In this document: positions 51,611 to 60,141 of the stretch, piece by piece
How the letters are laid out: each line of letters starts with the position of its first letter
How positions within the stretch are numbered: the stretch's first letter is position 1
NCBI RefSeq assembly: GCF_024129865.1
Contig: NZ_JAMYFE010000048.1
Span: 1 to 64,000 of the forward strand
DNA from: Stieleria tagensis
GTDB taxonomy: Bacteria > Planctomycetota > Planctomycetia > Pirellulales > Pirellulaceae
Direction of reading: 5' to 3'
Length of the DNA stretch: 64,000 nt
Made by a program: the position numbers and the translations under genes
Notes under the pieces: model-generated
Seen by the model: only the letters and a program-made list of their open reading frames with translations
Told to the model about the DNA's origin: nothing
Databases searched by the model: none

Positions 51611-53625
51611 TCCAAATTCTCCGCGGCCGGTTTGAGAGTCGGCTTGTCATCGATGGTTGCGTGCTGAGACAAGACCAATGCCGAAACCAAGTGCTTGGCG
51701 ACGTTGCCAATTGGTTGACGTGTTTCAATCGAATCCACCACACCATTCCAACTGACACAGCACCAACCGTACGGTTCGGTTTGCAAGACGATCGCGACGT
51801 CGGAATCGATTTGTTGGCTGGCCTGTCGCAACAAGGTTTGGCTGTCTAGGAAGTGAACGACTTTGGGTGCGCCCGGCTGGCGCCAATCGCCGCACAATGC
51901 GGCAACCCAGCGACCGTCGTTGGAAACGCGAATCGATTGCACGGTCACTTTCGTTGCAGCGTTTTCGGCGGCGTTCGGTTGAGATATGCCGGCGATCGCA
52001 TCGGCAACATTCCAGCTGGCGAGAGTTCGTCCGGATTGCAATTCCCAACGCACGACTCGGCCCAAGGAGTCGGCTGAAAACACACTGCCTTCGGGGCCGA
52101 CGGCCAGACTGGAGACGCCCGCCGGGTGGCGTCCCAGCAACGAAACCGGCATCCCATCGATCAGGTCCCACAAGCGAACATTGCCTTTGGAATCACCAAT
52201 CACCACACGTCCGCTGCTGGGGATTTCTGCGATCGCCGTCAAATTGTTCGAATCAAATTCGATCGCAGGCTGATCGGGGCGCTCGATCAACATCCGCTTG
52301 CCAGCGCTGGCGGTCAATTTGCACCCCGACACCAAAAAGGAAAAATTCGCCCAGCGACTTTCTGGCGAAGCATTCCAGAATCCGGTCGGTGGCTGAGGCA
52401 ACGAAACCTCCGCGAATTCAACGTCCTGCGGATCTAAGGCAAGCGTTGGCATTTCCGTTTTTGAAGTGGGAATTGACGCGATCTGCTGTGGTGGGTTGAG
52501 CGTCGGGAACTCCATTCGATAGGCCTCGGGATGAACCATCCACAACGCTGCACAAGCGAGCGAACTCCCCCAGGAATGCAGGCGAGAGGGGGACGTTTCC
52601 AGTTCATTTTGCATCAACAGCCGCAACCGTTCCTCTAACGTCTCGGTCGGTTGCATGCCGCTGGCCAAACTTGGTAATCCGACTTCGTGGTCACTGATGA
52701 AATCGACCACCCTCAGCAGGGCTTCGGCATAGCGCCGCGGTTTGGTGGCCAACATTTTGACGGCCCAAGCGTCGCAGCAAGCTTCCTCGTGACGTTCCAG
52801 TTGTTTCTGCCCGACGTAAACACCGGGAAACCACCAATAGACAGCCGAGACAAACCATTCCAACCATCGAACCCAATGGTCACGGCGTAAAAAGTGAGCC
52901 GTCTCGTGCGCCAAAAAGGCTCTTCGGTCATCATCGGACAATGCTTCCCACAACTGTTGGGGGCAGACGATGATCGGTTTGAACGCAAACCCGAATAACA
53001 TCGGTGAGACGCGCACCGACAATCGCACCACGCGTGGCGCGCGGCGGGACGAAAACGCAGATCGATTCTGCTGCAAAAAGGCACTGACGATCTTGGCGGC
53101 TTCGGGATCATCCGTCCCACATTCAGTCAGTAGCCGGCGGAAACGAATCAGACGCAGCAAACCTTGAACAACCAAACAACCAAATCCCGCGAGCCAGACG
53201 GCAAGCAAAAAATAGACCCCGGCGTCGCGCAATCGCATTGCAGCATTTCCGGCCGGAAAGAACTGGCTGCTCAGCACGGTCGCCGCGTCATCAATGGGTT
53301 CAATACCAATCGCTGGGTCGGCCGGTTGTTGATGGGACGACGATGCAATCGCTGTGGTGGTCGAGGGTTGATCGGTGGACGGTTGATCGGTCGCAGCGAC
53401 CAGCGCCGATGAATCGTCGCTCGCTGCCGGGAAGACATGGGCGATCGATGGAATCGGCAGCGGCAATGGGATCAATGGCGGAGTGATCAATTTGACGAAA
53501 AACATCACCCACAGCGCGTGCGCCAGACCGGCACGGCGCCCGCCGCGGCCGACGATCATCGCCAACACGCCGATTAACGACGCGAGCAACAAGTTTCCGA
53601 TGATCAACTCGGCCGCTGGCATCAC
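51607..53625 (-). CDS. BlaR1-type M56 metallopeptidase fused to a beta-propeller
   Basis: 672 aa. The N-terminal part has membrane segments (GNLLLASLIGVLAMIVG, LWVMFFVKLITPPL and FLLAVWLAGFGCLVVQG). The zinc-protease motif HETAH is at residues 240-244 with a later Glu in EEACCDAW. After a further hydrophobic stretch, the C-terminus has WD40-like blades (VRLWDLIDG, VVRWELQSG) instead of the penicillin-binding sensor of BlaR1. The gene overlaps blaI-like (4 bp) on one side and the caspase-like gene (4 bp) on the other. It likely senses an envelope signal and cleaves the repressor, by family analogy; the ligand is unknown. Confidence 0.88.
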   Translation of the reverse strand: MMPAAELIIGNLLLASLIGVLAMIVGRGGRRAGLAHALWVMFFVKLITPPLIPLPLPIPSIAHVFPAASDDSSALVAATDQPSTDQPSTTTAIASSSHQQPADPAIGIEPIDDAATVLSSQFFPAGNAAMRLRDAGVYFLLAVWLAGFGCLVVQGLLRLIRFRRLLTECGTDDPEAAKIVSAFLQQNRSAFSSRRAPRVVRLSVRVSPMLFGFAFKPIIVCPQQLWEALSDDDRRAFLAHETAHFLRRDHWVRWLEWFVSAVYWWFPGVYVGQKQLERHEEACCDAWAVKMLATKPRRYAEALLRVVDFISDHEVGLPSLASGMQPTETLEERLRLLMQNELETSPSRLHSWGSSLACAALWMVHPEAYRMEFPTLNPPQQIASIPTSKTEMPTLALDPQDVEFAEVSLPQPPTGFWNASPESRWANFSFLVSGCKLTASAGKRMLIERPDQPAIEFDSNNLTAIAEIPSSGRVVIGDSKGNVRLWDLIDGMPVSLLGRHPAGVSSLAVGPEGSVFSADSLGRVVRWELQSGRTLASWNVADAIAGISQPNAAENAATKVTVQSIRVSNDGRWVAALCGDWRQPGAPKVVHFLDSQTLLRQASQQIDSDVAIVLQTEPYGWCCVSWNGVVDSIETRQPIGNVAKHLVSALVLSQHATIDDKPTLKPAAENLE

Positions 53626-54005
53626 TCGGAGTCCAAATCATCAAGTAGTTTGCGGAGACGTTTGCGTTGACGCGAATTGAACTTGGCCGATTTGACCAGG
53701 TGCGTCAGCAGTGTGGACATTGTTCCGTCACACAGTTCGTCGGCGGTTGCTTGCAAGCGATGGGAAATCAAGTGATCTCGATCAACGATCGCACAGAACT
53801 GGTGCGGCCAACAATCGCGATCGCGACCGACACATCCCTTGGCTTCCAATCGTGAGATTAGTTTTTGGACAGTGGCGATGTCCGACGGGGTTTCGGCCCC
53901 GTACAGCCATCTGGAAAGCTCTTTCAACGTTGCACGCTCGTGCTCCCACAGCTTTTCCAAGATCGCCAACTCGGCGGCCGTGACATCTTTCGAAGGTTTT
54001 ACCAT
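53622..54005 (-). CDS. BlaI/MecI/CopY-family repressor
   Basis: 127 aa winged-helix protein: LTAAELAILEKLWEHERATLKEL-like N-terminus (in part), then VQKLISRLEAKGCVGRDRDC as the recognition helix and wing, and a C-terminal dimerisation helix (LLTHLVKSAKF). BlaI proteins bind palindromes and are cleaved when the partner M56 protease is activated. The start ATG at 54,005 is 51 bp from the stop of the upstream gene. It is translated in an ATGA overlap with the M56 gene and leads the three-gene operon. Confidence 0.92.
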   Translation of the reverse strand: MVKPSKDVTAAELAILEKLWEHERATLKELSRWLYGAETPSDIATVQKLISRLEAKGCVGRDRDCWPHQFCAIVDRDHLISHRLQATADELCDGTMSTLLTHLVKSAKFNSRQRKRLRKLLDDLDSE

Positions 54006-54055
54006 GTTTTCATTTTCATAAACGGACTAATTGGATGCAAGTAGAAACCCTGACC

Positions 54056-56539
54056 TCACGCTAAACCTGTCACGCGACGCCAAACCCATTCGGCGGACAG
54101 CAACCCGATCAGCCCCAGCCACAACCAGCTATGGTTCCAGGCCGGCGATGAATCGATCGTCGGCGGCCCTTGGAATTCCTGGCGGTTGCGCAGCAATTCA
54201 CTCAATTGATCGGGATTTTCCAGCACAGTTCCGCCAGAAACTGACGCGATTCGGGCAAGCAATTCGTGATTCGGCAGTGGATTTTGTTGTTCGAAGGGAT
54301 CGCTCAGGATCTGAATGGCCAGTGAGGTGCTGTCGACTTGTGTGCCGTGATTGAACGAGGACTCCGATTCGGCACCTTCATAAGCGGTCAATTCGATCCG
54401 CATTCCGCTGTCGCCGCCACCGGACGTTTCACTCAACATCAACTGCATCTGGTAATTTTGTTCGTCGGAATCGGCCCGTAGCGGCAATTCCTCACCCCAA
54501 GCAATCCGCGGCCCGACCTCGCCGCTATCGCGAACGACATTGTCCGGCCATAACACCGGTGAATACAACGACATGTCGTCCAACGACTCCGGTTCAAACA
54601 TCGCCCAGATGCGGTACTGCTGCGATCGACGGGCGGCTTCGTCGTAGGCGGTGGCGCGAATCGAGATCGGTTGGCCGGGACGATAAAACCGTTGATTGGA
54701 CTCGACCACCAAACGTCGCCGTCCGGTCGACGATTCTTCGGTCGCCCAGTAAACAATGTTGCGCCAAAATTTAGCCGCGACACGTTCCGGTTGGGCGCCC
54801 CATGATTCCGACAGTCGCGTCAACGCCGTGTCGGCCAGCGAAGCCGTCGAGACAAACACACGCCCTCGTCCGGCGCGTTGGGCGATCATCACCGGAAGTT
54901 GATCGGCACGTGTTTGCGCCAGGACCGTTGCATTGGATTTTGTTTGGAACTGTAGCGGTGCGACACCCAGGTCGGGTAGCGCATCGATCAACTGTTGGTT
55001 GAGCGCCTGTTCGATCTTCAGCCGCCAAATCGGATGACTGGGCAACACCACATCCACCGCGGTCGGCACCGGGAACGCCGCCGATGCGGTTGCCAGTGTC
55101 ACCGGCAACAGCGGTGCGATCGGTGATTCCTCCCAACCCGCGCTGTCCAGCGCCGCCGGGCCGGTGACGATCAATCCGCCGCCGCGTCCATCGATCCATT
55201 GTGCCAACCATTGCTGCTGCTGCGGTTCCAATACCGCCGGTGTGACGTCATTGAAGATCACACAGTCATAAGCAAACAGTTCCGCTCGAGTGCGTGGAAA
55301 TCCTGCCCCCGATTGGCTGGATCCGTCATTGGCGACTCGTTGCAACGACTGGCCGCCCAAGTTGACCAGCGTCGTGCATTCCACATCCTCGTCGGCTTGC
55401 AGTGCCGATTGAACGCTGACGCCGTCGACGTTGATCGTTGAGGAAGACGAAACGATTGGCAGGAATTGGCTTAAAAAAGACTGGGACTGTCCCATCTGGC
55501 GACTTTGAATGCACAGCACTCGGACTTTGGTGCGATCGATCTCAACTCGTGTTTCGACGGAGTTGTTTCGGGTGCTCAGTTCGCCTTCGATCGGATCCAC
55601 TTCCACCACCAAGTCCTCGGCGCGTTCGTCGACGCGAAACGTCAGTGATGCCGATTGAGCCCCGCCGGTCAAAGTGATCGGTAGCGATGCGACGGTCGAA
55701 TCTTCGTCGTTGGCGGCCAACGATTTGCGGCGGACACGCACTGTCGTTTGCTTGCCGGCGTAACCAAAGCTGCGGAGGAACACCTGCAGTTCATTTTCGG
55801 TGTACTTGCGAACGCGAGGGGAAACCACCAACGACACGATCGCGATGTCTCCCGAACCGCCGGCTTGTCCGATCGGAACCACGTGAATGGGAACCTCCGA
55901 CGAACCAAAAATTTCTGCCATCCGTTCGACCGATTCCGATGCCCGGACACGACCGTCGGACAACAACACAACGCCGGCTGAACTCTTGGCGTTGACCTGG
56001 GGCAGCAATTGCCGCAGCGCGTCGGCAAGTCTGGAATCTGACGCATCGGGACCCGCGATCACCGGTGCTGGGCCGTCGCCACCGGATACCAATCGAATGC
56101 CGGAATCCTTCGGTGGGTCGGTTTCAGTCAACGGCGACAAGCGGTGGCCAAAGCGAAATGCTTGCACATCACCCGAATAGTTTGCGCCAGCACTCTGTTG
56201 GGCTTGGCCGACGAACTGCAGTGCCTGGTCCCAGCGATTGCGCTGGCCGCCCAGTTGCATGCTTTGCGAACCATCAAACAACATCAGCATCGACGGCCGA
56301 GTCGTTTGTCCGTCCTGTTCGTCGATGATGGTCGGCCCCAACAGGATCGCCAACAATATTGCGACCGCTGCGGCGCGCAGCAAAAACAATCCACTGCGGC
56401 CCACGACCAGCGATCGTCCCCAAAACACGCGCAGGCAAACCCAGGCCAGGACGCAAGCGGCGGCCAACCCGATCCAGGCTTGGCTCGATAGCGGTGATGA
56501 CCAGGAAAGATAGGTTTCAGCAAGCATCAACGGTTGCAT
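54056..56539 (-). CDS. VWA-domain membrane protein (Bat-like)
   Basis: 827 aa. N-terminal helices (WIGLAAACVLAWVCLRVF and FLLRAAAVAILLAILLG) are followed by a VWA-type domain with MIDAS-like DGSQSM (about residue 87) and VVLLSDGRV. A long beta-rich region comes next, with a glutamine-amidotransferase-like segment (LAQWIDGRGGGLIVTGP). A final helix (SWLWLGLIGLLSAEWVW) ends it. This is a planctomycete version of the Bat (Bacteroides aerotolerance) proteins that accompany MoxR ATPases. Its start overlaps the stop of the coiled-coil giant by 1 nt. It is the last gene of the MoxR operon. Confidence 0.87.
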   Translation of the reverse strand: MQPLMLAETYLSWSSPLSSQAWIGLAAACVLAWVCLRVFWGRSLVVGRSGLFLLRAAAVAILLAILLGPTIIDEQDGQTTRPSMLMLFDGSQSMQLGGQRNRWDQALQFVGQAQQSAGANYSGDVQAFRFGHRLSPLTETDPPKDSGIRLVSGGDGPAPVIAGPDASDSRLADALRQLLPQVNAKSSAGVVLLSDGRVRASESVERMAEIFGSSEVPIHVVPIGQAGGSGDIAIVSLVVSPRVRKYTENELQVFLRSFGYAGKQTTVRVRRKSLAANDEDSTVASLPITLTGGAQSASLTFRVDERAEDLVVEVDPIEGELSTRNNSVETRVEIDRTKVRVLCIQSRQMGQSQSFLSQFLPIVSSSSTINVDGVSVQSALQADEDVECTTLVNLGGQSLQRVANDGSSQSGAGFPRTRAELFAYDCVIFNDVTPAVLEPQQQQWLAQWIDGRGGGLIVTGPAALDSAGWEESPIAPLLPVTLATASAAFPVPTAVDVVLPSHPIWRLKIEQALNQQLIDALPDLGVAPLQFQTKSNATVLAQTRADQLPVMIAQRAGRGRVFVSTASLADTALTRLSESWGAQPERVAAKFWRNIVYWATEESSTGRRRLVVESNQRFYRPGQPISIRATAYDEAARRSQQYRIWAMFEPESLDDMSLYSPVLWPDNVVRDSGEVGPRIAWGEELPLRADSDEQNYQMQLMLSETSGGGDSGMRIELTAYEGAESESSFNHGTQVDSTSLAIQILSDPFEQQNPLPNHELLARIASVSGGTVLENPDQLSELLRNRQEFQGPPTIDSSPAWNHSWLWLGLIGLLSAEWVWRRVTGLA

Positions 56540-59500
56540 TACAGGGTGCCTCCAGCGTCGCTGTCGACCGATTCTGACGGCAAAACTTCGTCCTCGGCTG
56601 CTAGCGTTCGGAAGTACCCATCCACTGCTTGCCGGTACTCACCCGGAATCGGTGTGTCGCGGTCAGCGGCGATCTCCAGCAAAATCACTTGTTGAATTCG
56701 CTTTCGCAGTTCTTCGGCGACCAGACGAACCTGGGTGCCGATCGAGGATCGGCTTTGGATCGAAATCGGACCGGACGCATCGCTGTTCTGCATGTCCATG
56801 TTCGCATCACCACTGCCCTCTTGTTGGCTGGCCTCCTGTTGACTGGCCACCTGTTGCCCACCACCCTCGAGCATTTCGGCCAATTCTCGCAGGCTCTCCT
56901 CCTGCAGTTCCTGCTTCAGACGTTCAAGTTCGGCTTTTGATTCTGGCTCTTGTTTTTTCTCTCCACCGCCACCGCCGCCCATCTGATTGGCCAAATTGCT
57001 GGCTCGCTGTTCCATTTGTCGCAGTCGTGCCAACCGCGGTGTGACCAATTGTTGATAGATGCGTTCGAGTTGCTGCGCGGCTTGAGCGTAGTCGACCGCG
57101 CGCTCCATCGCCTGTTTGGACTGCGTGTTGTTTTTCTCAAACGTTTCGCTTTGCATGTCCGAGGATGCGGACTGAGTCGCTTCCAACTGATCCAGAAAAG
57201 CGGACTCTTCGGCAAAGGTTTGCAAGCGATCGTTGACTTCGCTCATTTCAATGTCACCGATGTCGGCTTGCGTACGAATCACTTCGCGGAGCGTTTCGCT
57301 GCGAGCGGACATGCGACCGGCAAGCCGCTGTAGCAGTTGTTGGTCGTCGGCGGCATTCGGCTGACCTGTCTGGCCACCGTTGGAATTGGAACGGGGGTCG
57401 TCTGGTCGCATGGCGCCGGATGCCTGATGTTCCATCGCGGCCATGCCGTTGGTCAGATCACGCAATGAGGAAACACGCGCGATCGGTTCGGCTGCTGAAA
57501 TCGCTTCTAGCTGTAGACTCAGTTCATTCAAAGCATCGCTGGCAGAGCGACCGTCTTTTGACATTCGCTCGAATTCACCCTGGCGAGCCTGGGAGGCCAG
57601 ATCGTCCATCGCCGTTTGGGCTTCGTCCATTCGCCGGCTGAGCAATTCGGACTGCTCCATTCGCTCGGCCAATTGATCGCGGATCGCCTCCAGACGTTCC
57701 AACAAATCGATCTGCTGTTCAAATAATTTGTCTTTCGAATCAACTTCATCAGAATCCTCGTTTTCGCCCTCTGGATCGGGGGTGTCGGCGGATTCGCTTT
57801 CGGAGGGCTGCCCTGCGGCTGGCTGGCTCTCGGGACTTTGGCTTTCGGGGGCCTGAGTGTCAGACGAATCGGACTCCGCTGGTTCGGTTGCATTGCCAGC
57901 TGATCCGGTCGGCTGAGCGCCCGACGCCGATGTTTTAGCGGTCATCGAGGTTGGCTGTGTCGAGGGCTGTCCGGCAGCGGTTGCCAGCATCTGCGCCTGC
58001 GATGCCACGCGTCGTTGTTGGGAAGCGATCTGCTTCAGGGAATCGGCCAATTCACGCTCGGTTTCGGGACGATCGCGGCGCAGTTTCTGTCGCAGTTGCC
58101 TGGCCATCCGCCGCAGTGCTTGGCGCTGGGCTGCGGTCATCCGTTTGGTCAATGCTATCTCTAATGTCTGTCTGGCTTCGGCCAGTGCCCGCAGAGCATC
58201 CTGCTGTTGAACCATCGACAGATCCAACGACCCCGCGGCCAATGAGTCGGCCGCCTGCAGCATCGCCGCTTCGGCTTGGCTGAGAGCTTCGACGTCATCG
58301 TTACCACGCGAGATGAAGAACTCGGCTAAGAAGCGAGTCAAATCCGCCAGCTCACTTTGGTTTTTAACCAGCCGATCGATGGTACCCAATTGGGCTGCGA
58401 TGTCGGCACCACCACGAATCAGTTTGCGAGTCCGGTTGATCACAAACCGTTCACGGCGAATGATTTCATCCAACTGAACGATCACGCCGCCCCCGCCGCC
58501 GTTGGGCTGCATCGGGTCAATTTCTTGATAGAACTGTCGCAACGGTCGAATGTCGATGTACCGCACATCGGATTCGGTGCGGTGGCTGCCCCAAGGCCGA
58601 TTGTCGATGGCATAGGCGTAGTAACCGATGTAATCTCGTTCGGTCAACGCGAACGATTCCAACGGCAACATTTCGGCCAACATCAATCGCGTTTTCGCCG
58701 CCACCGGTTCGCTTTGGGATTGATCCTCTGAATCCCGTTTCCATTCGGTGAGAACGTATTCGTCATCGCCACCTAACTGGAACGCGACACCGGATTCGAT
58801 CAATCCGTAGTCGTCCGCGATCTGGACGGCCAGCGGGACTTCGGCCAGGGTATGCACCTTGATCTCGTCACTCGGTTCACGCCAGCGAATCGTTGGCGCC
58901 GCATCGCGGCGAATTCCTAAACGCCCTGTGACCGCTTTCATCGGCGTTCCATCGTTGCCGTCGCCGCTGAAGCGCCAGCGTAGCGTGTTGTCAGCGGGCA
59001 GGTGAAACGTCCACCGTGTGCGATCGGTTCCGGCCGAAATCGAAACCGGTTTCAATTGTGATTGTTTGGCCCCGGTTTCTAAAACCGCTGTCTTCAAGGG
59101 ATGGTTCAATTCGATCGTCACCGACACGTCGGACTGTTCCAGAACAGTCAGGTCCGACTTGGAAAACGAACGCTGTCCCAGTCCGGTGTATTCCGGCGGT
59201 TGGACCGAAATCTCAATTCGCTCGACTTCGATCAGCGGCTGGATCTCGATGCGATGAATCGGCGTCGACTGCCCCGCCGAAATGAACTGGTATTCGATCG
59301 GCCAAGTGGCTTTGCCCAACCGCGTCGAAAATGACTTGCGTCTTGAATCGTCCGCGGACGTTGCTGTTTCTGTGTCGCGTTTGTCGGCGTCATCCGGCAG
59401 CAGTTCGCTTTCGATCCAGGTCGGTTCCGACGCTGTCTCGGTTGTCTCGTTGGTCTGCGTTTGAGTTCGCATTTCACGGTAACGAAACGTGACATCACGG

Positions 59501-60141
59501 TTCGTTCGCCCAATCAAATCCAAGGAAACGGCAACCGGCGTTCCCTCCAGTAACCGCACGTTGCCGGGGGTCACTTCTAATTGCGTGTAGGGCAGGTCGC
59601 GGCCGAGAGCCCGGGCCAACGCGGAACGCCAATCGCCCGCCGCGGCAAACAGTCCGATCACCACAATTGCCAACAGACCGGTGGCGATCGCGCTGACCCA
59701 CAGCGCCCGACGCGGCACCAATCGTGTCGGCGAAACCGATTCCCAACGCCCCATGGTTTGGTTGCCCAGCGCCGTCAACATTTCTTGCGGGCCTTGGACA
59801 CGTCCATCAACGGTGTCCAGCACCGTGCGAATTCGCTGGCCGAAATCTTCAAACGAGCGTTCCAAAACGCCGGCAAAGGTTCTTCGCCGAGTTTGACCCA
59901 CGACGACCACCAACCGCCATATCAAGACCAATGTGGTGGCGATGAGGGTGGTGAGCACGAGAGTGACCCGAGTTCGCTGGGACCATTCCCAGTGATAATC
60001 GATCGCGGTCAGCAACACCCAGACCGACAGCAGAAAACCAACGGCCAACAACAGCATGGTCGCGATGCGAACCGACAGGTAACGTCGGCGGAGCGCGGCG
60101 AATTGCCGGGCCACTTGAAAGGCAACGTCTGGGGCGTTCAT
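56539..60141 (-). CDS. Large coiled-coil/Gln-rich membrane protein (DUF4175-like)
   Basis: 1200 aa from the ATG at 60,141 (MNAPDVAFQVARQF), whose ATGA overlaps the BatA-like stop; a frame to 60,213 would add 24 residues. Three hydrophobic segments lie in the first 200 residues (ATMLLLAVGFLLSVWVLL, LVLTTLIATTLVLIW, ATGLLAIVVIGLFAA). The middle has Ig-like repeats (ISVQPPEYTGLGQ). The C-terminal half is highly charged and coiled-coil, with Ser/Gln/Glu-rich disorder around residues 720-800. It is a paralogue-like match to the partial gene at 1-2229. In the operon it presumably acts with the MoxR chaperone and VWA proteins; no enzymatic motif was seen. Confidence 0.87.
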   Translation of the reverse strand: MNAPDVAFQVARQFAALRRRYLSVRIATMLLLAVGFLLSVWVLLTAIDYHWEWSQRTRVTLVLTTLIATTLVLIWRLVVVVGQTRRRTFAGVLERSFEDFGQRIRTVLDTVDGRVQGPQEMLTALGNQTMGRWESVSPTRLVPRRALWVSAIATGLLAIVVIGLFAAAGDWRSALARALGRDLPYTQLEVTPGNVRLLEGTPVAVSLDLIGRTNRDVTFRYREMRTQTQTNETTETASEPTWIESELLPDDADKRDTETATSADDSRRKSFSTRLGKATWPIEYQFISAGQSTPIHRIEIQPLIEVERIEISVQPPEYTGLGQRSFSKSDLTVLEQSDVSVTIELNHPLKTAVLETGAKQSQLKPVSISAGTDRTRWTFHLPADNTLRWRFSGDGNDGTPMKAVTGRLGIRRDAAPTIRWREPSDEIKVHTLAEVPLAVQIADDYGLIESGVAFQLGGDDEYVLTEWKRDSEDQSQSEPVAAKTRLMLAEMLPLESFALTERDYIGYYAYAIDNRPWGSHRTESDVRYIDIRPLRQFYQEIDPMQPNGGGGGVIVQLDEIIRRERFVINRTRKLIRGGADIAAQLGTIDRLVKNQSELADLTRFLAEFFISRGNDDVEALSQAEAAMLQAADSLAAGSLDLSMVQQQDALRALAEARQTLEIALTKRMTAAQRQALRRMARQLRQKLRRDRPETERELADSLKQIASQQRRVASQAQMLATAAGQPSTQPTSMTAKTSASGAQPTGSAGNATEPAESDSSDTQAPESQSPESQPAAGQPSESESADTPDPEGENEDSDEVDSKDKLFEQQIDLLERLEAIRDQLAERMEQSELLSRRMDEAQTAMDDLASQARQGEFERMSKDGRSASDALNELSLQLEAISAAEPIARVSSLRDLTNGMAAMEHQASGAMRPDDPRSNSNGGQTGQPNAADDQQLLQRLAGRMSARSETLREVIRTQADIGDIEMSEVNDRLQTFAEESAFLDQLEATQSASSDMQSETFEKNNTQSKQAMERAVDYAQAAQQLERIYQQLVTPRLARLRQMEQRASNLANQMGGGGGGEKKQEPESKAELERLKQELQEESLRELAEMLEGGGQQVASQQEASQQEGSGDANMDMQNSDASGPISIQSRSSIGTQVRLVAEELRKRIQQVILLEIAADRDTPIPGEYRQAVDGYFRTLAAEDEVLPSESVDSDAGGTL

